Shown here one piece after another: positions 13,822 to 21,800 of a stretch of 24,084 nucleotides of DNA (position 1 is the first letter of the stretch; every line of letters starts with the position of its first letter). The notes under the pieces are model-generated. The model was not told the DNA's origin. It saw only the letters and a list, made by a program, of their open reading frames with translations, and did no database searches. Location of the stretch: assembly GCA_900764025.1 (NCBI GenBank), contig CAAFMM010000345.1:1-24084 (forward strand). The letters run 5' to 3'. The stretch comes from an uncultured Collinsella sp. (lineage in GTDB: Bacteria > Actinomycetota > Coriobacteriia > Coriobacteriales > Coriobacteriaceae). A program made the position numbers and the translations under genes.

Positions 13822-15234
13822 ATGGCATCAAAGAACCTTTTGCCCGTTGCCGCACTCTGCAGCGCGCTTGCCACCGGCATGCCCGTCGCCGCCCTAGCGA
13901 CACCCGCCGTGAACGTCCCCTTACCTGCCGTCAACCGTCTCGCCACAAACCAGATGAGTGCCATCGCGTGCCAACGCTTCTCCCTTGCGCAGGCAAGCAT
14001 TTCGACCTCGGGGTGCCTCCGTCGCCGCTCAAACAGCTCGATAGTCGTGGATACCGAGCACTCGCGCAAAGCAGACGGCTCCCTAACGGGATGTGCTATC
14101 TGCACATGGCGTGCGGCTGCAACTGACGCCGATGGCGATTCCTGCGATGTGGAGCTGCGCCTCGACATCACCCTGTCCGATGACTCGGCGGACGGGGCAA
14201 CGGTCGCCTTCGACAGCACATTTTTCGAAGACGGAGGAGGTGTATGCCTGGGCTGCGTCCCTTCGAGCGCCGATGGCACGCAGCCCGCCATCTCATTCAC
14301 CGCATCGCTGAAAATGACCAAGGCGGGCATCGACGCCACAGCGAATGGCGAGATTCCTCTGATGTTCTACGCGAGCGGCACAGAAAACCAGGAGATTCGG
14401 AGCAAACAGCGGACCGGATCGCTCAGCCTGACGCGAGGGGCAAATCTCGGTCCTGTCGATATCAGCACCCAGACGCAAGATATGCATCCCGTCCTTGGCG
14501 ATCCGGCACTCCTCGAGATGGAATGGAGCGGAGCGGGAACGGTCGGACTCGCCCCCTCGACAGCTGATATCGCAAGCGACTCCAGCGAGAACAGCGGTGA
14601 AATAGCGCCTGGGAACAATGGAACACCAGTCGGCATAACACCGCCATCGAGCGGTCCTTCAGCCACTTTTAGCGAGCCAAGCGAGACAACCGCCGCAGCG
14701 GGCGGCACGCAAGCTGGCGAAAACTTGGACTATTCCATGCCGGCAGACATCGACGAGGGCAATTGTTGCATGATGGTCGCGCTCGACCGCACAGAAACCG
14801 TCGACGCCGCGAACATTGAGGTCGCCGCCGCCGATAAGCCCGTCCGCAAAGCAGCCATTATCGCTTTTCCCAAAACCGTCGAAGTTGCTTTTCTGCCATC
14901 GGGCGAGGTCGTAGCCCCCACCCTGCTCACCTTGCTTGGGGCAAAGGGCACGGCCAACCAAATCGACAACCTCACGGTCGTCGACCCTGCAACCACCGCA
15001 AAACTGCACCTGTATGCCGTAACCTCGGACGGAGGCAAAACCGAGGAATTCGACGGTGAGAACCTCCTGAGTAACCGGATACTCCATAGAATGGAAGACG
15101 TCTCGTATCAAATTGAGCTCGAGGGATTTGACCGAGCTCGAGATGCCGATATCATCGCCGCGGCCATTGAGTCCCCGCAGCGACTCATGACGCTGCGCTT
15201 CGATTACAGCCCCTATGTCGTAATGGGAGGCTGA
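13822..15234 (+). CDS. Large secreted cysteine-containing surface protein, unknown function
   Basis: 470 residues; I do not recognise the family. There is a signal peptide with cleavage near ALA/TPA (residue 27). Residues about 40-240 hold eight cysteines including two CxxC pairs (91/94 and 142/145). A Ser/Gly/Pro/Glu-rich linker spans about 244-305. A C-terminal domain (about 340-460) repeats a pattern seen in the 199-residue protein: P350-K-T-V, then F357-x-x-S-G361, P366 and IDNL at 381-384. A double cysteine sits at 315-316. There is no sorting signal or second membrane helix, so it may be released or held by partners. The ATG follows AAGGAG at 13812-13817 with good spacing. It is the last gene of the operon; no convincing terminator follows. 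Confidence 0.78.
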   Translation: MASKNLLPVAALCSALATGMPVAALATPAVNVPLPAVNRLATNQMSAIACQRFSLAQASISTSGCLRRRSNSSIVVDTEHSRKADGSLTGCAICTWRAAATDADGDSCDVELRLDITLSDDSADGATVAFDSTFFEDGGGVCLGCVPSSADGTQPAISFTASLKMTKAGIDATANGEIPLMFYASGTENQEIRSKQRTGSLSLTRGANLGPVDISTQTQDMHPVLGDPALLEMEWSGAGTVGLAPSTADIASDSSENSGEIAPGNNGTPVGITPPSSGPSATFSEPSETTAAAGGTQAGENLDYSMPADIDEGNCCMMVALDRTETVDAANIEVAAADKPVRKAAIIAFPKTVEVAFLPSGEVVAPTLLTLLGAKGTANQIDNLTVVDPATTAKLHLYAVTSDGGKTEEFDGENLLSNRILHRMEDVSYQIELEGFDRARDADIIAAAIESPQRLMTLRFDYSPYVVMGG

Positions 15235-15270
15235 GGCTTGGGCACCAAATGCCGTCATTAATACCACTTA

Positions 15271-15285
15271 TATAACGTATAGAAT
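15271..15285 (+). promoter_or_regulatory. Possible -10 region for the DUF554 gene
   Basis: The short gap between the secreted-protein gene and the DUF554 gene contains TATAACGTATAGAAT, an AT-rich stretch with -10-like hexamers (TATAAC, TATAGA). No matching -35 hexamer is visible at the right distance, so the call is weak. Confidence 0.25.
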
Positions 15286-15352
15286 GAGTCGTGACGCACC
15301 ATGCAGCCCGGTCTGCTACGATTGCCAGGTTGGCATCAATATGGGAGGGCTC

Positions 15353-16069
15353 ATGCCGGGTTTGGGAACGATCATCAACGTCGCACTTTTGATTGCGGGC
15401 GGACTGCTGGGCCTTATAGGCGGACGCTTTATCACACCCCGCATCCAAGACACGCTCATGAAGGCGTCGGGACTGTGCGTTCTGTTTATCGGACTGGGTG
15501 GCACCATGCAAAAGATGCTCGTCATTGACGGCAAAGCGCTGGCGACCACCGGCACCACCATGCTCATCGTCTCGTTTGCCCTTGGCTCGCTCATCGGCGA
15601 GGCCATAAATCTGGAAGCCGGCATCGAAAACCTGGGCGAATGGCTCAAGCGCAAAACCGGCAGCGAGGGAGACAACGAGTTCACCAATGCTTTTGTCTCG
15701 ACATCGCTGACCGTCTGCATCGGTGCCATGGCTATCGTGGGATCAATCCAAGACGGCCTGCTCGGCGACTGGTCCACGCTTGCTCTCAAGGGCGCGCTAG
15801 ACTGCATTATCGTCTGCACCATGACGGCCTCGCTCGGCCGCGGCTGTATCTTCTCCGCCCTTCCCGTTGCCGTATTCCAGGGAACGATTACACTCTTTGC
15901 CGGCGCGCTCTCCCCCATCATGACCACCGCCGCCCTCGACAGCCTATCGCTCGTGGGCTCTATGCTCATCTTCTGCGTCGGCGTCAATCTCATCCGTCCC
16001 CAGACCTTCCGCACGGCTAATATGCTCCCCTCCGTTGTCATAGCCGTCATCTACGCCCTCCTGTTCTAA
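15353..16069 (+). CDS. DUF554 family membrane protein
   Basis: This 238-residue protein has about seven hydrophobic helices and matches the DUF554 (YdfK/YqgA-like) family. It opens with MPGLGTIINVALLIAGGLLGL, continues with the LCVLFIGLGGTMQKML segment, and has a conserved interior with GSIQDGLLGDWSTLALKGALD. The family's function is not established; a transport role has been suggested. The start at ATG 15353 has GGGAGGG at 15343-15349 and gives the usual N-terminus. Upstream in-frame starts (15284, 15341) would add residues unlike the family. It is not obviously tied to either neighbour. Confidence 0.87.
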   Translation: MPGLGTIINVALLIAGGLLGLIGGRFITPRIQDTLMKASGLCVLFIGLGGTMQKMLVIDGKALATTGTTMLIVSFALGSLIGEAINLEAGIENLGEWLKRKTGSEGDNEFTNAFVSTSLTVCIGAMAIVGSIQDGLLGDWSTLALKGALDCIIVCTMTASLGRGCIFSALPVAVFQGTITLFAGALSPIMTTAALDSLSLVGSMLIFCVGVNLIRPQTFRTANMLPSVVIAVIYALLF

Positions 16070-16090
16070 ATCTATCTACGTAGCGGTATC

Positions 16091-16120
16091 TCGAACACCT
16101 GTTTGATGCTGTGCTATGAT
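16091..16120 (+). promoter_or_regulatory. Probable promoter of the TerB/ATPase/helicase operon (extended -10)
   Basis: TATGAT at 16115-16120 is preceded by TGC, giving the extended -10 form TGnTATGAT. A poor -35-like TCGAAC lies 18 bases upstream (16091-16096). Extended -10 promoters can work without a good -35. The expected start of transcription, near 16127, leaves a leader of about 30 bases before the GTG start, with GGAGAGGAG in it. Confidence 0.55.
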
Positions 16121-16157
16121 ATGAGGTCACCGAAGCTGCGTTAGGAGAGGAGAGACG

Positions 16158-17918
16158 GTGGCCGACCAGGACATCAAGATGCTCATCGAGCGCATTATGG
16201 CCGAGGCCCGGACCCATCAGTCCGCTCGCTTCTCTCATGAGGTCTACGCAGACGAGCCGATTCTCAAAACCGGTCGTCAGATGCAGAACTTCCTTCCCGA
16301 CCAGTACCGCAAGATGCGCGAGATATCGCGCTGGCAGGACGACCCCAAGGGCGGCGCGGGTCGCTGGCTTTCGGAAGCCGAGCTTTTCTACCGCCAAGGC
16401 CTGCTGATGGCCGACTTTGAGGACGACTGCCCCTACAACGGTACGTTCAAGTCGTACTTCCCAACCTACAACGCCATGAGCGATCGGCAGCTGCGCGGCT
16501 ATTTTACCTGGCGTGCCCAAGTGCGCCGCGGAACCGTCGAGGAAACGTCTACGTCCTTTGCCTTCCTATATCTCTATGAACTGATCTGCGGCATTGGCGT
16601 TGATGACCCGCTCGATGGCTTTAGCAAGATCAAGGCATTTTGGGATGCCTATCGTACCTTTGAGCCTGGCATCGACCGATTCGCACGCGTGTGGTTGCAA
16701 GATTACGCCGTATTCCACGGACTCGACCCCAAGCTGCTTCGCGACTCTAAAACCGTCATGTTCGATAACGCCCTCATCGAGCTGCGCCGCGCGGTTCGAG
16801 TCCTTGCGCCTACACCGACGCCGTCGGACCTGGCGCCTGCGCGTCGCAAGACCTCCGAGCCTACGCTCCCCCTTCCGCCCGACGAGGCGCATGAGGAGCG
16901 GCTCATGGCTGCTATCGACGCACTCTCGACGTACAACCTGAATAACTCACGGCTCGACCGTTCCCACCATCGCGACCTACGCCACGTGGCATGCGCCGTG
17001 TATGTCCGCATGACGCGCTACTATGACACGCACCGAAAGACCGGTATCGTGGCGAGCTTGTTTGGGGAGGAGACGGCCATGCCCTACACCATGTTTGCCT
17101 CGGCCGTGTTCTTTGCGCCCGAGCGCCACGAGGACTGCGAATATCGTCTGGACCCCATTCACATCTACCGCTGCCAAAATGGCTTTTGGGAATGCATGCG
17201 TATCCACGGCAGCAGACAAAAAAGTAGCAAGCTCGGTGAAATGATGCGCGCCTGCGACCAACGCCTGCGCCTGGCCCTAGACCCCACCCATCCCCTGAAG
17301 GAGGAGAAGGTCCCCAAATATCTGGCCAAGATCATCGATGACGAGATCGTGGCATGGCTTTCGTGGGATGCCGCGCACCAGCCCGTCAAGATCGATATCG
17401 ATTTGAGTCAGCTGGGGCACATTCGGAGCGCCGCCGCGCAAACGCGTGAGGCGCTTTTGATTGATGAGGAGCGCGAGGATGATGTGCTCGCAGAGGTCGA
17501 TACGGCGGGTTCCGAGCAGCCGAAAGCCGAGCCCGCAGCAGACGCGTTTGTCGAGCCGGTCGCGGCACCCATTCGGCAGGACAAGGCCGACGAGCCAACC
17601 ATTTCCACCGAACAGTTTGGTGTCGTGGCGCCGCTTCTTGTGCCGACGCCCCCGCTCGCAGCGGCTGCACCCACTGACGCCACGACCGGACTCGCGCCTG
17701 CCGCAACCGCGTATCTGCGCGCACTGCTCGAGCAAAACACGGCGCAGGCCACATTGGCGGTGGAAGGGTCGGAGCAGAGTGAGGACATGCTCGTCGACAG
17801 CATCAACGAGGCGCTCTTTGACCTGGTGGGTGACACCGTAATTGAATTTGGCGCGGCAGGAGCGCACATTATCGAGGACTACAAAGCAGACGTGAGAGGA
17901 TACCTAGACCATGAGTGA
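16158..17918 (+). CDS. TerB_N/TerB_C domain protein, first gene of a BrxD/helicase module
   Basis: 586 residues. The central-N part fits the TerB N-terminal domain: the WLSEAELFYRQGLLMADFED region, then MSDRQLRGYFTWRAQVRRG near residues 107-125 (typical 'M-S-x-x-Q-x-R-x-Y-F-x-W-R'), and FLYLYELICGIG. The C-terminal part fits TerB_C, with IDLSQLGHIRSAAAQTREALL, a Pro/Ala-rich linker (about 470-530), then the ending SINEALFDLVGDTVIEF through HIIEDYKADVRGYL. TerB-family names come from tellurite operons, but TerB-containing proteins also occur in predicted nucleic-acid-processing islands. No other ter gene is present, so tellurite resistance is unlikely. The GTG start 16158 is backed by GGAGAGGAG. 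It overlaps the next gene by 8 bases. Confidence 0.85.
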   Translation: MADQDIKMLIERIMAEARTHQSARFSHEVYADEPILKTGRQMQNFLPDQYRKMREISRWQDDPKGGAGRWLSEAELFYRQGLLMADFEDDCPYNGTFKSYFPTYNAMSDRQLRGYFTWRAQVRRGTVEETSTSFAFLYLYELICGIGVDDPLDGFSKIKAFWDAYRTFEPGIDRFARVWLQDYAVFHGLDPKLLRDSKTVMFDNALIELRRAVRVLAPTPTPSDLAPARRKTSEPTLPLPPDEAHEERLMAAIDALSTYNLNNSRLDRSHHRDLRHVACAVYVRMTRYYDTHRKTGIVASLFGEETAMPYTMFASAVFFAPERHEDCEYRLDPIHIYRCQNGFWECMRIHGSRQKSSKLGEMMRACDQRLRLALDPTHPLKEEKVPKYLAKIIDDEIVAWLSWDAAHQPVKIDIDLSQLGHIRSAAAQTREALLIDEEREDDVLAEVDTAGSEQPKAEPAADAFVEPVAAPIRQDKADEPTISTEQFGVVAPLLVPTPPLAAAAPTDATTGLAPAATAYLRALLEQNTAQATLAVEGSEQSEDMLVDSINEALFDLVGDTVIEFGAAGAHIIEDYKADVRGYLDHE

Positions 17919-19215
17919 TACCGCATCCGCAGCGCCCCGCGTGCCCAAGCGCGTCGCCGCCGTCATTCTCAACTCGCTCAAGGGCGGCGTGGTCCCACGC
18001 ATCGGCCTTCCCTACATCACCGTAGGGCGCGAGGTCGAGATCCGCGCCCTGCTCACCGACCTGAGCCTCATTGCCGATGGTGGCGCGAGCTTCCGCTTTC
18101 TGGTCGGTCGCTACGGAGCCGGCAAGAGCTTTTTGCTCCAGACCATCCGCACGCACGCCATGGGCGAGGGATTCGTCGTGGCCGATGCCGACCTATCCCC
18201 TGAGCGCCGCCTGCAGGGCGGCCAGGGACAGGGCCTTGCCACCTACCGTGAGCTCATCCGCAACATATCGACTAAAACGCGCCCCGAGGGCGGTGCGCTC
18301 AACCTTATCCTGGATCGCTGGGTCGCCTCGTGTGCCGATGCCGACGAGTCTGCCGTCAATGCCCAACTGGCCCCGCTCGAGGAAATGGTCCACGGCTTCG
18401 ACTTCGCCCGCATGCTCCGCCGCTACCGCGCGGCAGTATCCGAGGGCGACGAAGAAGTCATGAGCCGCGTGACCAAATGGATTCGCGGCGAGTACCGCAC
18501 CAAGAGTGAGGCACGCGCCGAGCTGGGCTCCTCGACCACCATCAGCGATGACGACTGGTACGACTACGTCAAACTCATCGCACGCTTTTTGGTCTGCAGC
18601 GGCTACAAGGGCATGCTGGTGCTCATCGACGAACTCGTAAACCTGTACAAGATTCCCAACGCCATCACGCGCCAGTACAACTACGAGAAAATCCTCACCA
18701 TGTACAACGACACGCTCCAGGGCAAGGCGCAGTACTTGGGCATGATCATGGGCGGCACGCCGACCTCCATCGAGGACCGCCGTCGCGGCGTATTCTCCTA
18801 CGAGGCCCTGCGCAGCCGGCTCGCTCAGGGTCGCTTTGCACGCGAGGACCTTAAGGACATGCTCGCGCCCATCATCCGCTTGCAGCCGCTCACCTACGAG
18901 GAGCTACTGGTGCTGATCGAAAAACTCATGCAGATCCATGCCGGATACTTTGGCTGGACGCCCACGCTTACCGAGAACGACTTGGTGGACTTTCTCAAGA
19001 TTGAGTTTGGCCGCGTGGGAGCCGATACGCACTTGACGCCGCGTGAGGTCATCCGCGACTTTATCGAGCTGCTCGATATCCTGTGCCAGAATCCCGATGC
19101 AAACGTGGCTGAGTTGCTGCAAAGCGTCGGCGGCGACACGCTGGCGCCGGCAGCCGCAACAGGCGACACCGGCACCGCAGACGGCGACCGCAACTTCGCC
19201 GAATTCACCATCTAA
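17911..19215 (+). CDS. BrxD-like P-loop ATPase (DUF2791 family)
   Basis: This 434-residue AAA-type ATPase has a Walker A GRYGAGKS at residues 66-73 and a Walker B VLIDEL with Asp240-Glu241. The family-typical block GGTPTSIEDRRRGVFSYEALRSRL follows. This is the ATP-binding protein of the BrxC/BrxD class (DUF2791). BrxD accompanies an Lhr-like helicase in type 2 BREX. The N-terminal basic segment (VPKRVAAVILNSLKGGVVPRIG) precedes the P-loop. The gene starts inside the end of the TerB gene (8-bp overlap), so the two products are probably made in proportion and may form a complex. The ATPase may load or regulate the helicase. No other BREX gene (PglX, PglZ, BrxA/B/C) lies in the window. Confidence 0.88.
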   Translation: MSDTASAAPRVPKRVAAVILNSLKGGVVPRIGLPYITVGREVEIRALLTDLSLIADGGASFRFLVGRYGAGKSFLLQTIRTHAMGEGFVVADADLSPERRLQGGQGQGLATYRELIRNISTKTRPEGGALNLILDRWVASCADADESAVNAQLAPLEEMVHGFDFARMLRRYRAAVSEGDEEVMSRVTKWIRGEYRTKSEARAELGSSTTISDDDWYDYVKLIARFLVCSGYKGMLVLIDELVNLYKIPNAITRQYNYEKILTMYNDTLQGKAQYLGMIMGGTPTSIEDRRRGVFSYEALRSRLAQGRFAREDLKDMLAPIIRLQPLTYEELLVLIEKLMQIHAGYFGWTPTLTENDLVDFLKIEFGRVGADTHLTPREVIRDFIELLDILCQNPDANVAELLQSVGGDTLAPAAATGDTGTADGDRNFAEFTI

Positions 19216-19250
19216 CCTGCCAAAAAGGGACAGGTTTATTTTGGCAGGTT
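19214..19250. terminator. Inverted repeat with two alternative pairings between ATPase and helicase genes
   Basis: AACCTGCCAAAA (19214-19225) is an exact reverse complement of TTTTGGCAGGTT (19239-19250), giving a 12-bp stem with a 13-nt loop followed by TTATC. CAGGTT occurs twice (19231-19236 and 19245-19250), so AACCTG at 19214-19219 can pair with either. The arm starts at the ATPase stop codon. It could be a terminator or attenuator that lowers helicase expression, or a REP-like repeat: the middle (GGGACAGGTTTATTTT) resembles sequences I recall as repeated extragenic elements near RAYT-type transposases. No second copy was seen in this window. Confidence 0.65.
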
Positions 19251-19331
19251 TTATCTGGGCAAACGTTGAGACAGCAATGCAGCAAGCCATTGCCAGCCGC
19301 GTTGAGAGATTCGTTTTTGAGAGGAGGCCCC

Positions 19332-21773
19332 GTGAACGCCTTTGACCGCTACGCCCCGTTTATCCAAGACTTCATCTATTCCCACGATTGGGAGAGCCTG
19401 CGCTCTATCCAGGTTGCAGCAGCTGATGCCATCTTTAACACGCAAGATAATGTGCTCTTGACGGCATCCACGGCTTCCGGCAAAACCGAGGCAGTCTTCT
19501 TTCCCATCCTGACCGAGTTTTGGGAGAACCCGCCCGCAAGCGTGGGCGCCCTCTACATCGGCCCCCTCAAAGCGCTCATCAATGATCAGTTCGTCCGCCT
19601 CAACGACCTCTGCAAAGAGGCCGATATCCCTGTCTGGCACTGGCATGGCGATGTCTCGCAGTCGCACAAGGCTAAGCTCATCAAAAAACCGAGCGGCATC
19701 TTGCAGATTACGCCCGAGTCACTCGAAGCGCTCTTAATCCATAAGCACATGGCGATCCCGCGCATGTTTTGCGACCTGCGCTATGTGGTCATCGATGAGG
19801 TCCACTCGCTCATGCGCGGCGACCGTGGCGGGCAAACGCTCTGCCTTATTGAGCGCCTGTCGCGCATGGCAGGCGTGCAGCCCCGTCGCATTGGCCTTTC
19901 CGCTACCATCGGCGACCCCGAGCGCACGGGCGCTTTTCTCTCACAGGGAACGGGGCGCAACTGCGTTATCCCCCGCTTTGAGGAACCGCGCCGCGTGTGG
20001 CGCATCTCCATGGAGCACTTCTACAACTCGGGTCCCCAGGCACAGCAGCGGGGATTCGAGAGCACGGGTCCTCAAGAGGCCGAAGTGCTTGCGTGCGAGC
20101 GCATCGAGGCGGCATCCGCGGCACTGCCCGCCGACGCCCAAGACATGCGTCACAGCGGACAGCTCACACAAGAGGAGCGCCGTCAACGTCGTGAGCGGGC
20201 ACGGGGCAAGGCCGCTCCCAAGGACCGCCAAACTTCCTCGGCCCCCGAGGGCGAAGTCGACATCCCACGAGCGACCGAGCAGGCGCTTCTCAACCCCACC
20301 GACACCGCGCCCGAAAACGCCGACCCCGGCATGGGCTATATCTTCGAACACACCCGCGGGCGCAAGTGCCTGGTCTTTGCCAACTCGCGCGAGGAGGCAG
20401 AGGCCGTGTGCTCCATGCTGCGCAGCTACTGCGAGAGCCAGCACGAGCCCGACCGCTTTCTCATCCACCACGGCAATCTTTCGGCATCGCTGCGTGAGAC
20501 GGCAGAAGAGCTCATGCGCGACGAGGAGCAGGCACAGACGACCGTCACCACCTCTACGCTGGAACTCGGTATCGATATCGGCCGTCTGGAGCGTGCGTTT
20601 CAGATCGACGCGCCGTTTACCGTCAGCTCCTTTTTGCAGCGAATGGGCCGCACGGGGCGCCGCGATCTTCCGCCCGAGATGTGGTTTGTCATGCGCGAGG
20701 AAGAGCCCGAGCCGCGCACGATGATGCCCGAGACCATTCCGTGGAAGCTCTTGCAGGGCATCGCGCTCGTACAACTCTATCGCGAGGAAAAGTGGGTCGA
20801 GCCGCCCGAGCTCGATCGACTCCCCTACAGCCTGCTCTACCACCAGACTATGTCGACGCTTGCCAGCACCGGAGAGCTCACGCCGGCAGAGCTTGCCCAG
20901 CGTGTGCTCACGCTCAGCTATTTTCATCGCATCTCGGCCGATGACTATCGCGTGTTGCTGCGTCACCTCATTAAGATCGACCATATCCAAGTCACCGAGG
21001 GCGGCGGACTCATCGTGGGTCTCGCGGGCGAGCGCATCATTAACAACTTTAAGTTCTACGCCGTGTTCCAGGAGAACGAGGAGTTTACCGTTCGCAGCGA
21101 ATCGGCCGAGCTAGGCACGATTGTCAACCCGCCACCACCTGGCGAGCGCATCGCCATCGCGGGCCATTGCTGGATCGTCGAGGAAGTGGACTGGAAGCGT
21201 CACACCGTCTTTGCCACGCAGGTCAAGGGCCGAGTGCCGGCCTACTTTGGCGACTGCCCCGGAGACATTAACACGCATGTGCTCGAGCGCATGCGCAAGG
21301 CGCTCAACGAGCACGCGGCGTATCCGTACCTTATGGGTAACGCGCGGGCCCGTCTGGCGCAGGCTCGCCATACGGCCGAGATTTCGGGTGCGGGGACCAA
21401 GCCGCTCATTAACCTGGGCGGCGACACCTGGGTGCTCTTCCCCTGGCTGGGCAGCTACGCCTTTTTGGCACTCGAGCGCATGCTCAAGATTAAATGTGCC
21501 GCTGAGCTGGGCCTTCGCGGACTCGACCCGTCGCGCCCGTACTTTATGCAGTTTAAAATGAAGGCCGACGAGGAGACGTTCTTTGAGGTGCTCACCGCCG
21601 AGGCCGAGAAGGACTTCGATCCCATCGAACTCGTCTATCCCGGCGAGGTGCCTTACTTTGATCGTTACGATGAGTTCGTTCCCGAAGAGCTCGTGCGCAA
21701 GGGCTTTGCCGAAGGCGTGCTCGACATCGAGGGCATGAAGCAGCGCGTCCGCAGCTGGCGCGACCACACATAA
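19332..21773 (+). CDS. Lhr/BrxHI-like superfamily 2 DNA or RNA helicase
   Basis: 813 residues with all SF2 motifs: motif I TASTASGKTE (Lys51), Ia PLKALINDQ, Ib ITPESLEALL, II DEVH (155-158), III SATIGD (190-195), V TTSTLELGIDIG and VI QRMGRTGRR (436 onward). The two RecA domains are separated by a charged, Glu/Arg/Ala-rich insertion at about 246-332, unusual for the family. The C-terminal half (NPPPPGERIAIAGHCWIVEE and onward) fits the extra domains of Lhr-like helicases. The GTG start at 19332, with GGAGG at 19323-19327, is preferred to an upstream in-frame TTG (19266) without a ribosome-binding site. It probably unwinds or remodels nucleic acid together with the preceding ATPase and TerB protein. 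An alternative is a general repair helicase. Confidence 0.9.
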   Translation: MNAFDRYAPFIQDFIYSHDWESLRSIQVAAADAIFNTQDNVLLTASTASGKTEAVFFPILTEFWENPPASVGALYIGPLKALINDQFVRLNDLCKEADIPVWHWHGDVSQSHKAKLIKKPSGILQITPESLEALLIHKHMAIPRMFCDLRYVVIDEVHSLMRGDRGGQTLCLIERLSRMAGVQPRRIGLSATIGDPERTGAFLSQGTGRNCVIPRFEEPRRVWRISMEHFYNSGPQAQQRGFESTGPQEAEVLACERIEAASAALPADAQDMRHSGQLTQEERRQRRERARGKAAPKDRQTSSAPEGEVDIPRATEQALLNPTDTAPENADPGMGYIFEHTRGRKCLVFANSREEAEAVCSMLRSYCESQHEPDRFLIHHGNLSASLRETAEELMRDEEQAQTTVTTSTLELGIDIGRLERAFQIDAPFTVSSFLQRMGRTGRRDLPPEMWFVMREEEPEPRTMMPETIPWKLLQGIALVQLYREEKWVEPPELDRLPYSLLYHQTMSTLASTGELTPAELAQRVLTLSYFHRISADDYRVLLRHLIKIDHIQVTEGGGLIVGLAGERIINNFKFYAVFQENEEFTVRSESAELGTIVNPPPPGERIAIAGHCWIVEEVDWKRHTVFATQVKGRVPAYFGDCPGDINTHVLERMRKALNEHAAYPYLMGNARARLAQARHTAEISGAGTKPLINLGGDTWVLFPWLGSYAFLALERMLKIKCAAELGLRGLDPSRPYFMQFKMKADEETFFEVLTAEAEKDFDPIELVYPGEVPYFDRYDEFVPEELVRKGFAEGVLDIEGMKQRVRSWRDHT

Positions 21774-21800
21774 AACCAGTCTTTTTTGGGACGAGGAGAC

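Noticed and set aside
16158..17918. Tellurite resistance locus (from the TerB name)
   Set aside because: No TerA, C, D, E or Z gene is present; the neighbours are an ATPase and a helicase, so the domain is used in another context.
19941..20990. Long minus-strand open frame opposite the helicase
   Set aside because: Antisense shadow of a gene with all helicase motifs on the other strand.
16158..21773. Complete BREX system
   Set aside because: Only BrxD- and helicase-like genes are present; no PglX, PglZ, PglW, BrxA, BrxB or BrxC is found on either side within the window.
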